Below are positions 1 to 11,480 of a stretch of DNA of 64,000 bases, piece after piece (within the stretch, counting starts at the first letter, position 1; every line of letters begins with the position of its first letter). The DNA is from Neoscytalidium dimidiatum (Eukaryota; Ascomycota; Dothideomycetes; Botryosphaeriales; Botryosphaeriaceae). Position numbers and translations under genes: made by a program. The stretch spans positions 1,674,001 to 1,738,000 of the forward strand of contig CM074702.1 of the NCBI GenBank assembly GCA_037367355.1, read 5' to 3'. The notes beneath the pieces are model-generated. The model made no database searches, was not told the origin of the DNA, and saw nothing but the letters and a program-made list of their open reading frames with translations.

Positions 1-1132
1 TGAATACTTAGATCTACTCACGAACGACTACCTCCGCTTCATAATCATACCTTTACGACCTGAGCCAGCGGACTGAGGCTAATCTCATAGCTAGTAGAGA
101 TTCAGGGCTAAACTTTCTAGTCGCCTGTGTGGAAGAAACTTGTCAGTCACCTTTCCCAACATGGAAATGAAGAGGTGAAGCGACCATCGGTATGTATGTA
201 GCACACACGTATTCCTGCCAGGTCCATCTATTGACTAAAGGAGTGCACCCGTGAAATCGGCAGAATTAATACTCAGGATTTCGTATTCCAGGTAAGCCTT
301 ATTTCTTCGATGTGTCTAGGTGCTTTTACACTTTGTAGACGCTGCTTCAACACTAACTTAGTGGTGAATTTAGTATATTTCATTTCTACCGCGACCTTCT
401 CGTCTACATTACGTATGCAAATTATGATTCTTATCTCTCTGTCATCGTCATGTCCATCATAAGAGTCTTCTTTCATCTTAATTACAGCGCAAAAAAAAAT
501 TAAAAAAATTTGAACGGTGGTCGGGAGAGCACCCCTTAGTCATGTTAAACAGTGTCCGTGGTGAAAAACAATGATGTGTCGATCAACAATGCGAGAAAGT
601 ATGTCCGGATGTGCACCAATGATGTCGAATATGCAAATTTTCCCGCTGGAAGAGTTGCTCTGCCCGCTGTCGATCAAACTCAAGGATGGGTCAGGTAGAA
701 AAACACAGTAGAGAACAGCAGACATTTCCAGTACATTGCAGCACAGCTGATGTTGCAATGAAAATGCAGTCACAAAAAGACGCTTGTACGCAGAAAGGCC
801 AGAGTGGAGACACTGGAGAGAAACTGAAAATCGGCAAATCTCAGGATGCAAAAAGCCTGCATCAACCGGGAGTCTTTGCTGTATCTCTCAGTCTGTGAGT
901 TCAAAGAAAAAGAGAGAAAAGGTCGCGTTTCCTGGCCGACAGGCCAAATTAAGAAGGACATCCTGACGAAGACCGAGATAGGTGCAGACCCCCAGTGCAA
1001 TCGCCAAGCGTGTCTGGCTCTGCTACCGATGAAGACTTCACGTCGTGTTCTCCATAACGAGGCAACCTAAGGCACAAAATCCTCGTAACCATAACGCCAG
1101 ATCAACATGAGGAAAGCCCGCCATTCCTCTTT
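1..1132. other. intergenic, no gene seen
   Basis: This stretch is AT-rich over roughly the first 560 bases and closer to average afterwards. The open frames are short on both strands and show no recognisable domain or splice-joined continuation. It probably holds the 3' flank of the histidine kinase that ends at 1133. Confidence 0.5.
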
Positions 1133-4100
1133 TTATTTTTCGCCGTTCCTTATTTTTTCCCTTCTCTTCTCAACCAGCCTCTTCAGCTCGGCAAACTTGA
1201 CTGGCTTCGGCAAGTAGTTGTCGATTCCACTTCCCATAGCTTCCTCTTGTGCTTGCGCGGATGCCAATCCAGTCAAAGCCACAATCTTAGCCGGCATGAC
1301 GCCCCTCTCACGCTCATATCGTCTGATCTCTCGGGTGCTCGCAAGCCCATCCATGACAGGCATTGAAATGTCCATCAAAACAAAATCGAAGCTCTTGCGG
1401 CTGCTGGAACTTTGTTGCGCGCTAGAATGGAATGTGGTCGTCGCCTCCTTGTAGCGCTCTAATGCTTCGAGTCCGTTCGTGGCCTCGGTATAAGCAAACT
1501 TGTGCTTCTTCATGAACATGACCAAAAGCTGAAGGTTGATGGGATTATCATCCACGACCAGGATCCTCAGCCGAGGGTTCTCGAAAGAGCTAGGCCTTTG
1601 ATTGAGCGCGTTCTCCGACGGACTGGGAGCTATGGCTGTGGCAGCATTGGCCGCGGAAGATTTCAGAGCGTCGTGCAAAAGTGACCTCTCGGGTACCTCT
1701 AAGCCGGAATTCTCCTCACTGCCGCTCATGCTTCGCACTGGCACGGTTCGGTGGGGCAAAGGTGGCACTGCTTCAGCGTTATGGTCAACTTCATGTTCAT
1801 GAAGAACTGCCGGAGCGGAGACCGCCCGGCCAACTGAAGGTTTACCGCTCGATTCCTCAAGGTGCTTGAGACAGTTCGAGACTATCCTTGCTAACTTGCG
1901 TGGGCCGCATCTGAAAATCGAGTTAGCTCAAATTCGACAACGAACAAATGCGTGAAAATTTCGTTTTAAGCTGGCGGCACGGATACTTACGGTTGTGAAA
2001 CTACGCTGACGTGTCGGCCAAGTGCCTGGAGCCGATGCTCCTCCCTTGCCTTTAGTGCAATCTCTTCAGTAGGATTTCGACAGACAATGACCAAAGGCGC
2101 GGTACCGCTCTTGCTCGCATGGAACTCGAACAATTTGTCGACTAATGATGGTTCGGTAACGAAGAAAATATCCGCTTCCACACCTTGCATTGTAGTTGAC
2201 TCAATGACCTCCATGTCGAACCAATTATTGCATGTCTCCCGAAATGAAGCGATAAGGCGGTTATCATCCCCACTGGAGTCTTCGTGGCGAGAGTGGTGTG
2301 GTACGAGCAAGCATGTCTTCATGCCGCGGGTCGAGAGTGAAGAAGGCATGATAGTGCTCTCCGGGTCCATCGTTTGTTGCAACGATAAGGGTAAGCTAAG
2401 AAAAACATCCACCTCCGTGCCGACGTTCTTCGCGCTCCTCAAATCTATCGTCCCACCCAAGGAATCTATGATCTGCCGGACAATGCTAAGCCCCAGTCCG
2501 GTTCCGACAGCAAAAGGGTCCTCCTGGGAAAAGGGCGAGAACAGGCGGGTTCTTTGATATTCCACAGACATTCCAATTCCTGTGTCCACGATTCGAAGAT
2601 GGGCGTCAAGTCTAGTTGGGTCGCTACTCCTGACTGCCTGAAGAACGACAGTGACATGGCCAGCCGTGGTGTATTTAAGAGCATTTCCTAGCAGGTTCAT
2701 GACAATTCTCCGCAATGCACCAGGCTGTGTTTTGACATTCCAGCCGCTCGTGGGGTAAACGTTGAGAAGTATAGTAACGCGTCCGTCACTGTGAGGCGTC
2801 ACATCGACAGAGTCTTTGACGAAGGCGTCTGACGTGGAGCGAAGAGCCTTGATAGTTGGGCCAGCGTCGTGGAAGGCGCCCGCATGGGCCTTCTTGAATG
2901 CATCACCGGCGCAGACGGCTTCGACGACTTCTTCGACGAGCGCGCTGAGATCAAACTCTGTAGTAACACCCATTACGGAATTGTCAGTGCCGTTAGTCAG
3001 AGGTTTGTGGCGCGATTCGTGCTTTTTCCTCTTGTGGGGTTTTCCAAGCTTGTTGATCTTGGCGTAGTCAAGGACATGATCTATCGTATCTAGCAATGTC
3101 TTGCCACAGATTTCGATGGACGTGAAGAGCGAAGCCTGGTAGTTCGTACTTGCTGTTTCATGGAGAAACTCGACACTTCCCAGGATTCCATGGAGGGGCG
3201 ATCGTAGCTCGTGGCTGATGGATGCAATGAACGTGGTTTTTGCTCTGTCTGCTTTTTGTGCGTTTACTCGGGCAACCTCACTCATGATACTGTTTCCAAA
3301 AGCTTTCAGATATGGCAGTTCATTGTCCGGGCTCATTAGACGACCGGCAGTAGAGGTCCAAATGAAAGCACCAGCAACCCACCGTTCCACCGTCGGATCC
3401 CACATTGGTAGGAAAATCAGGCTCCTTATTCCGGGCAAGACCTTCAAAAGCTCAGTAGGGATGAGTTTTTCCTTCTTCTTTGTCTTCTTCGGATAGTCGT
3501 TAGTCGAGCCTGTTCCTCCCCAAGTGGCCTGCTGATGCTCCGGATCAGACTTTTCGTCTGACGAGATTCCTGCTCCTTGGTCGGTGAAACTGAAGAATTT
3601 GCCGTGTGGGAATCGCTTGATGTAGCGCTCCATGCTTCGCTCGGAGAAGTTAAAGCTTTTCTCCGTCAAAGGCTCTTCCCTCATTGTGTTGGGATCGGTC
3701 GACAATCCGACCACTTCGCATGTTTTGTCTAGCCGGGCATTTTGCTCGCCTTCCAAGGCGGCCGTAGTTTCTTTGGATATGCTGGAAACCGATCCCGGGG
3801 ATCTCCGGGATCTGCGGGTGAGCCTTTGATCACCCGAACTCGACGGTGGTCCACTGTCGGAAGTTTGAGAATCGTCACTCGGGTCCGCGGGTCCCGAAGG
3901 AGGATCATTCGGCGATCCTTTGATGTCGCTCGACACCGTACCAAAGAAAACGACACCATCAGCGCCTGTCGAAGCCCTGATAATAATTGCTGCACGGTGG
4001 AAAACTTGGCCCACGTCGTCTTCATGGTCGGTCCTTTCGGGTTTGGCAATACTTACAGGTAGGGTTGAAGGAGGCAGCGTTGTGGAGGAGAAGGACGAGC

Positions 4101-5059
4101 CACGCACAGGTCTGGGAGATTCTCTGTCTTCGATGCGCGAGTTTTCAGTCTGCTTTTTCAGCGTGGCAGAATGGCTGCGGAAGGAGGGACTACGCATAAG
4201 GAAGCTCTCGCCAAAAGGATCGTCAGACGAAGCAGGTGGACTGGTCGGGCTGAGCTGGGCTGGGCCATCCGGTTCTATGGTGACACCTTCAATGAAGTCA
4301 GCCAGTCCACGCACCATCCTTTCTCCTTTGTTCCGGTCATCACGGTCCTTGGCCATCTCCAGGTGCTCCATGACTGTAGCCGCAACATCCTGCATGAACT
4401 TGAGCTCGTCGATAGTCAGACCGTGTCGGGGGTTCTCGTCCGAGACGGAATATGCGCCAATGCGGTGACCGGCCTTGGTCCGGATAGGCACGCCGGCATA
4501 GAAGCGCACGGCCGGATTGGACTGGACATATTCGCGGTGCTTGAAGCGGTCGTCTTCGCGCATGTCGGGAATAACAAGGGCCTCGCCGGTGTAGGTGTTG
4601 TCGTTGGAGTCGGTGGCGGTGTATCTGGAGCCGAAGACGTTCTCCTCCACGCCGTCACGTCTGGCGATGACAGTCTGGCCGAGCCAGATGCTGTCGCCCG
4701 GCCCATGGCGCAGGTCGTCGATCAGGGAGAGGGTCTTGGTGGCTTCGGCGAGGATGTACTGCTGGTGAGCGTCGACAAGCGACACCATGGCGCGGCGCAC
4801 GCCCAGACGGAGGGCAGCTAGCTGGGCGAAGGCTGTGAGGGCCTTGTCGCGCGAGGGCTGGGCGCGGAAGCCCTTGTAGGTGAGGGCCAGATTGGCGCCC
4901 TGGTTGTTGACATTGACGAGACTCTGCGCGTCCAGCCAGGGCTGGTAGTACCTTTCGCGGTATCGTCAGTGTGATCGGCTCAACCCCGACCGTTGATCAA
5001 GACGTCACTCACCTGTGCAGGTCCCGTTCTCTGGCCGCCTCCGGATACACGGCAGACAT
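1133..5059 (-). CDS. hybrid histidine kinase (GAF-HisKA-HATPase-REC)
   Basis: Two-component sensor kinase that should autophosphorylate on His and pass phosphate to its own receiver, feeding an HPt/response-regulator relay. Three exons on the minus strand: 5059-5013, 4951-1991 and 1910-1133, giving 1261 residues in one unbroken frame. A GAF-like sensor region lies at about residues 60-190. A low-complexity linker follows. The H-box reads SHELRSPLHG with phospho-acceptor His596. N-box (GNALKYT) and G-boxes (DTGIGM, GTGLGLSI) lie at about 770-850. The C-terminal receiver has VVDDN and MDISMP with phospho-acceptor Asp1183, and a KP motif (LPKPV). No transmembrane segment is evident, so it is probably cytosolic. 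The start was chosen because the first exon splices cleanly (residue 16 is completed across the intron). The second intron sits between kinase core and receiver. The class within fungal hybrid kinases and the signal sensed are not determined. Confidence 0.92.
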
Positions 5060-6218
5060 GGCTCACGCGGGGCCAGGCACATGAAGGGATTGCTTGGAGA
5101 GACAGGCCGGGGGGAGGGCGCTGAGAGGAGGGCGGCGGGAGCAGCAAACGGCGGATGGCGCAGGTCAGTCTTCTTCAGAGCGTGTCCAGGGCCGGGTGGC
5201 CCAAGGCCGTACAGACAGGTGGGCCGGGGGAGCGCGCACCGTGGCACCCTTGCACGCGGCGACAGAGGCAGTACGGCCCTCGGAGCAAGCATCACCCCCA
5301 AGATTTCTCGCATCGCGAGGTGCCATTTCATTTGCCGACTGGTGCGAGGGCAGACGTCACCAGCGCAGGGCAGGCGCCGCGGGCCGCGTCCGGCAAGCCA
5401 GCGCAGTGACTAGCGTTAGTGGGAGCTATGTAAGGCAGTCAACGCTCCAGAGCCTCCAGGGCGCGCAACAGAGGCCGCTGCAATGCCCGCCGCGGCACTG
5501 ACTCTCTCGACGCCCGACTCGCTACTCACGACTCGCGCCTCTCGCCTGTCGCTGTGGCCCCGGCTGCTGCGCGGCCTCGCCCACTCCCGGCGCCCGCCCG
5601 ACCAACCGACCGACCGACCGACCGCACGCACGCACGCAGGCCAGCCGCCCGTTTCGTTCCATTTCCGCATGCGCACGCAGCAGCCACCGTGGGGCGTGCT
5701 GCCAGCCTAGGTAGGGTGCACCAGGGCGCTGGCGTGCGGGCCGACTGCGTCAGTGTGAGCGACTCAGGACATGTGCGTCCGGCGGAGTTCGCGGCAGGCG
5801 GGCAGGCAGGCCGGCGAAACATGGAGGAAATTCCTTCGTGCACAGGTGCGTGAGCGGCAGCCGTGTGGCCGTGTGGCCGTGTAGCCGGCTGCTGCCCCGC
5901 GTTGGTGTTTCTCGGCTCTTTGGCCGCGTGGTGGTCAGCGGATGCTGGTCCTGGCCCGGCAGCAGCGCTCCGATGCCCGAGCGCCCGCCCGCGTATCGGA
6001 ACGTATCAGGGCTGTGGGCTGTGGGCTGCGGGCCCTGGCCCTGACCCTGACCTTGGCCCTGGTTCGTGCTATCTATCAATCAGTCGCTGCCGGTTGCTCG
6101 CCGCCTTCGTCTCGTCTGCCGGAACGACAGCAACAACACAATCACCACCTCCTCCGCCGCCCGCTGCTGCCGCCGCCGCCGTCTGCTCTCCGCCCGGTCC
6201 GCATCATGCCCGCCATCC
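5060..6218. other. GC-rich divergent promoter region
   Basis: Lies between the start codons of the histidine kinase (-) and the Zn2Cys6 regulator (+). It is strongly GC-rich, with tandem tetranucleotides (ACCG then CGCA units) at about 5598-5639. Open frames here are compositional. It probably holds both promoters and the 5' leader of the transcription factor. Confidence 0.5.
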
Positions 6219-8331
6219 ATGGCCGACCAGCTGTCCGACGACCGCGCTCGGCCCTACAAGAGCCGGAGCAAGCGCCCGTGTGACTTCTGCCGCTACAAGC
6301 GCGCCGCCTGTCTGCTGGCTGCCGCCCCGCCCTGCGAGCTGTGTGCCCGCTACGGCAAGCCTTGCACCTTCATTGAGAATCCCGCCAAAAGGAGGAGACG
6401 CGACGGTGCCGACAGCACCGAGCCCATCGCGCCCAATCGCTCGTCGCCTGCCAATTCCCCCCAGTCTGCTTCGCCAGCCTCCGCGCCTCCTCCATCCGTC
6501 CCGCCAGACTCCTCAGCCCTCATCCAGCAGAATAGCCCCGCCACTGTCGGTTCCCCAGTCACATCTGATCCCGCAGCGTACTCTGCGCAATGTCCCCCGT
6601 CCCTCGATGCCGAGCTGGCCCATAATGCCCAAATAGTCGGACTGAGCGGCGAGTCGGACCCGTATCTCCTGCGCCTCTACCGCTTCGGTGACGACGACCA
6701 GTGCTCGTTCCAGCAGCTGCGCATACGCAATATGGGCATGACTGACGGCATTCCCGTTCAGTTCATGGTGCAGGACAATTCTCTGGCAAACAAGGCTCAA
6801 CCTGGTGATTTTGGCAAGAGTGTGCCCGCTATCCGAGCCGAGATCACTACCATGGTTGGAGATGAGGTCGGCAAGAGGCTCATCAAGCTGTGAGTAATCC
6901 GACGGCTCCCATATGTGGCGTTACCTGTTCAAGCCTCTGCTTCTGCGTGTGCGCATTTCAAATCGTGTCGGAACGCCATCGCTCATTCTACAGGTTCTTT
7001 CGCTACGTCTACCCTTACTTCCCTATCCTGTCGCAAGCGCGCATGATGCAAGACCTAGATTGCGAACCCGGCTCCATACAAACGTGTCTGTTGGCAGCAG
7101 TATATGGTCATGCTTTGCCTTTCTGCGTGTTTGACGACATGCTCTGTGTCGAGGTATACACTCCTCCGTCTCCAGATGATTTATTCAAGTTGGCTTGGCA
7201 ATCTGCGCTCCCTGATTATCATACCCCGTCCCTGTCTGTAGTCCAGACCCTACTGCTCTTAGTGCAGCGACGACCAACGAATCGACACGTGGCCGACACT
7301 CCTTTCAAGTGGACCATGATGGCTGAGATCGTCGCTCTCGCTCAGGCGTTGGGACTCAATATCGATCCTTCTCGCTGGTTCATTCCGCAATGGGAGAAAA
7401 GGCTGAGGCGAAGACTTGCCTGGGCCGTCTACGTTCAGGATAAGTGGCTCAGTTTGAATTTTGGGCGTAGCTCACACATTCAGATGGAAGACTGGGACGT
7501 AGAGCCCCTGAGTCAGTCCGACTTTACCGAGACCACCGTGTGCGAGCACTTTCTGCACTTGGTATCATTGACGCAAATCGTTGCCAAAATACAGTCAAAT
7601 CTGTTGTAAGCCCACCCTCGTAGCATTCCTAGCCGCACTGAGCGATATGCTTAACCCCCGCTAGTTCACTAAGAGCCACTCGTCAACTGTCAAAGTCTCT
7701 TGAAGCAACGTTCGACGCTGCAAAGCCCCTGCGAATAGCTCTTGCCGAGTGGTTTCAGGCACGCCCCATGGTAGCTGCTCAGCCTTTGCATTGCCTTGCA
7801 TCGCAGGACCTTGATGGTAATGGGAGCTTGCGTCTTGCGTATATTACGGCTAAAGTCAGCATTTTCCGTGCACTTTTGCGGCCTCAGATATCGGAGGCCT
7901 CTCCGGAAGCCAGATCTGCGCTCAGAACAGGGGCCGTTGGCGTGGCCCGAGAGATGTACGACTTCCTCTCGGGGCTGGAGACGCGCCATCTTGAGGCATT
8001 TTGGCACTCTTGTACGTTCGATCCCTGCCATTATCGCGCTTTTCGTAACATACAGAACTCGACTGATCTTAGGGTAGACTCGCGCGTCAATTTTGCCATA
8101 GCGAGCAATTTCATGGTGCTGCTCTTTGCCTCGTCGCCGACAGAAGCCGATGCTCGAGAATCACTCGCTCTTCTGAACAGGTGGCGAAGCCTCCTCAAAA
8201 TTAAATCGAGGAGCTGCGATCTTCTGAATCTTAGTCTCCTGCGCCTGGACGCTATGTACGTTGCTGGGCTGGATCGGCTGGTGGAGTTGTCCCCAGCCGC
8301 ATCATCCACTTTCAACGCTACTGAATCATGA
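6219..8331 (+). CDS. Zn2Cys6 fungal transcription factor
   Basis: DNA-binding regulator of the Gal4-type binuclear zinc cluster family. Exons 6219-6889, 6994-7605 and 7665-8331 give 649 residues. The cluster is at the N-terminus: Cys21, 24, 31, 39, 42 and 49 with spacing C-x2-C-x6-C-x7-C-x2-C-x6-C, followed by a basic KRRRR stretch. The middle holds the fungal-specific transcription factor region (FFRYVYPYFPILS, then a helical block ending near LAWAVYVQDKW). The start ATG at 6219 is preferred over an upstream in-frame ATG at 6066, which would add a compositionally odd Arg-rich leader. It lies directly beside a convergent NCS1 permease and then an adenylate-forming reductase. It might regulate them, or nitrogen/purine use in the manner of Dal81/TamA; both ideas are inference. 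Confidence 0.9.
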
Positions 8332-9033
8332 CGTTGATCGCTTTTCACCCTTCTCTAGCTGCTGGGATACCCTTGTTGACATTCCCTCATGAGCACAGTG
8401 CCCCGGCAACTGACGCATGTGCACTGTGAAAATTGGCAGTCTTCAACTGAGCCTTGCATGCTTCCAACAGCGCCGCCATTCTGTTTCTGTAGATTCGGTA
8501 AAGTTGGATATGCCTGTCCAAGCCCCCTGAGGCTGCATTCAATTTTCAGATCGGTCCATCATGTTTCATGGCGTGGACAATCGTATCCAGCCTTCGGGTG
8601 GGCTTCGGGCTTTCTTCGTCCCCCTTGCTTTCTATTTCTCCACCACGATGGTCGCGCATACCCGAACCTTGCTCGGATTCCTTCCGTCTATCGGCTATCA
8701 ACTCGGCTCTCAAAATTATTTGCAGCAGCAAATAAAAGCCCGAATACGCCTTCAAAGCGATCGTCCAGGCGTAAAGGCACATGGGCATCCGAATTTTCTA
8801 CGTCTGGGTGGCTGTTTTTTGACCTTCCCACGCTTCCTGCGTCATCTTATTGCAACACTTACAGGACGAAACGTAGCCTACATCGGCGGGGCCTTTCAAT
8901 TAATTTCTTTTCTTTTTTCCGCGGACTAAACTCCGCGATGACCGTCAAGCCCTAACGTTTATCCGCAAGGCTCGATGCTGATCGCCTTTGGAACTGCCAT
9001 TGCATTACCCATTATCACCCTACGCAGGGTCTT
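8332..9033. other. convergent intergenic region
   Basis: Lies between the 3' ends of the transcription factor (+) and the permease (-). Only short open frames in all registers, with no domain signal. Probably 3' untranslated sequence of both genes. Confidence 0.5.
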
Positions 9034-10890
9034 TTAGATCTGTATCTCTGTCGGGGGTTTCCCGCTTGCGCCCTTCCCAACTCCGTAATGCATCTCGTCA
9101 GGTACATACGTCTCCGCCTCGCTACCTTCAATGTATAGTTCCTGCTTCTCATCCACTGGAAATGGAAAGACCTTCCAAGCGGTCCAGTACACGAACCCCG
9201 CTACGAGAGTGCTCACCAGCCAACTCAAGCTATATATATATGTGGCTCCCTTGGGAACCCCGCTCTGGCCGCACGCAGCTGCCAGTCCAGGCATGTTAGG
9301 CGCGATACCGCAGATAAATGCAAGTACGGCTCTGAAGTTGACGCCACCGGAATACCAATGAATGCCTCGAGTGTTGTAAAGAGAAGAGACCGAGAGGCGC
9401 TGCGAGCGACATATCCAGAAATCCGTACCAAGGATACCAGCTATGCTTCCGAGGAAAAGTGCGTAGCCACCAAGGAATGAGGAGAAAGATTTAGCGCTAG
9501 GAAAAGGAGTGTCAGCTGGTATTGTTTCGAAAAACCAGGGGCAGATCTGGTACGTACTTGTACTGAATGTTCCATGGGACGGCACAAATTCCAAGAACAG
9601 CGCAGACGTACGCCCCACGGCGGTTGTTTATGTATTTGGGAAACCATAGGGCCAGGTCATTGGAGAAACTGACGCTATTTGCGGAAATATTGGTCCCAAT
9701 CACTGCGAAGGCCCAGCACAGACCGGCGAAAAATTGAGCCGCACGATTGTTCCACAATACAGCCACTTCCAGTGGATTCCAAGTCACCTCACCGTAAATG
9801 ACCTCTGCGGCAGATGACACTGTAGCACCCAAGACACCACACATTGTGACAAGCACGATCAGGCCCACGGCTTGTGTCCAGAATACCTGTCGCGGGTACT
9901 TGGCATATCGCGTGAAGTCGGGCATATTGAGCGCGAGAGTCGCCTTGGGGCCGATGGCAGTCGTAACACACTGGAAGAAGACCACGACCGCAGGAGTGCC
10001 ATCTTTGATCTGCGTCGGCTTGGAGAAGGTAGGTCCGAAGCCATGAGCTAAACAGGAGCAACAGCATCAGCAATTCATTCGGCGCTACGCGAGGACAGGT
10101 TGGAAGGACTTGCCGGCAACGAGTGCCCAGATGAATAGAGTCAGTCCAAATGCCGGCATCACAATCGTCTTTGCCATGAACATGTACCGGAGACTTGATA
10201 CGTGCAGCCACAGCAACGGCAGTTGAGCAATAATGAACAGGAAGAAGCATAATAACTCTGCGCTGGTGACATGCGCACTCTGTGGAAGGTGATTGGGGAA
10301 GTCGTTGAAACTGGGCCAGATGGCGGAGATCATTATCTGAAGACATTGACCACCTTGGAAGGACTGCGTGCCGAACCAGATGCACGCTACAATCCCTCGT
10401 ACGAAGACGGCAAAATACGATCCTCTCATGCCCCAACTTGCACGCGTGAATACAGGGAAATTGATTCCGAATATACTGCCGACGTAGCCGTTGAGCATGG
10501 CGGGTATGCAGACTAATGCGTGGCCGACGAGCACCGCGAGAATGGCAAGACCTGGATTTAGTCCCTTGTTCACCGATGTGGATGAGACTGTTGCTCAAAA
10601 CGTCAGCCTGACCTGCATCAGGGAACTGTTGCGCTCCATGCCCTCAGCATGGCAAGCGGAGGAAATGAGGAAGAGAAGATGCTTTGTGGATTTTCTATCA
10701 ACTCACCTTGATACATGGAAATCGAAAAAGCTTCGGCAATCCAAAATCCAAGCAAGCTGGGCCAAGTCCATGTCCGCTCCGGCGAACCGAGAGGCACAGG
10801 ATCGAGGTCTTTGTTCGACACTGAGCCATCCCCCTCCACATCCAACTCGGGATTCTGAGAATGCAGCTCAAGGCGCTTGCGAAGTCCCAT
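9034..10890 (-). CDS. NCS1 family permease (uracil/allantoin type)
   Basis: Plasma-membrane proton symporter of the nucleobase-cation-symport-1 family. Four exons: 10890-10707, 10587-10114, 10047-9558 and 9496-9034, giving 536 residues. Family signatures are WTWPSLLGFWIAEAF at the first membrane segment, the FPVFTRASWGMRG loop, GPKATLALNMPDFTRYA in the middle and YNAKSFSSFLGGYALFLGS near segment 10. Hydrophobic segments continue to residue ~490 and are followed by a hydrophilic tail. The second intron (10113-10048) needs a GC-AG donor (GCAAGT) to join ALVA to AHGFGPTFSKP; no good GT donor restores the frame. Substrate could be uracil, allantoin, thiamine or a related ring compound; the sequence alone does not decide. 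It points towards the transcription factor (convergent) and away from the reductase (divergent). Confidence 0.9.
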
Positions 10891-11480
10891 GTTCTCTACT
10901 CGACACGTACTCTGGGAGATGAATGGTAACGGGCACGACAGCAGTGGAGACTACCCAGGCATCTGGCGACTTATGAAAGATGACAATTGCCTCTAAAACC
11001 TTATCGACACTATCGCGGTGTCACTTGCTGAGCATATGGCGACCCGGGTTTCTGTATCGGCCATTTTCGGTTGTGGGTCCTTCAGCCGCCTGGTTGCTAC
11101 TGGAGGCGACAAGGGTTGGCCAAGCTTGGCCTATCTCCACTAACAGCACGGATAGCTGGGCGATAAGCCGACGACCACTTATCAGTGGCATATCACTCAC
11201 CTACCGGACGCGGCGTACGGCATAATCAAGAGATGCGGGGATAGCGTCTAATGCATCTATCGGCCATGGTACGTGCTGGTCACCACTACTTCCTACCGTA
11301 GAATCGGTTGCGGGTTTGCCGGAAAACTCATGCTCTGTGTCGAGCAATTTGGACGGCGGCTCACGCAATCTTGCGGGTCAATTCAAATACAGTTCTATTC
11401 TCAGCCTCCGCATCTCGCCCTGCAGCCCTTTCCAGTCAGCTTCTTTCAAGCGCCGTCGTGGTCTCCATAGGGACACAATC
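10891..11480. promoter_or_regulatory. shared divergent promoter, permease/reductase
   Basis: These 590 bases separate the start codons of the NCS1 permease (-) and the adenylate-forming reductase (+). No gene fits here. The layout would allow co-regulation of the two divergent genes. No specific binding site could be assigned with confidence. Confidence 0.45.

Noticed and set aside
4171..4821. 216-codon plus-strand frame opposite the histidine kinase
   Set aside because: It is antisense to the GAF region and looks compositional.
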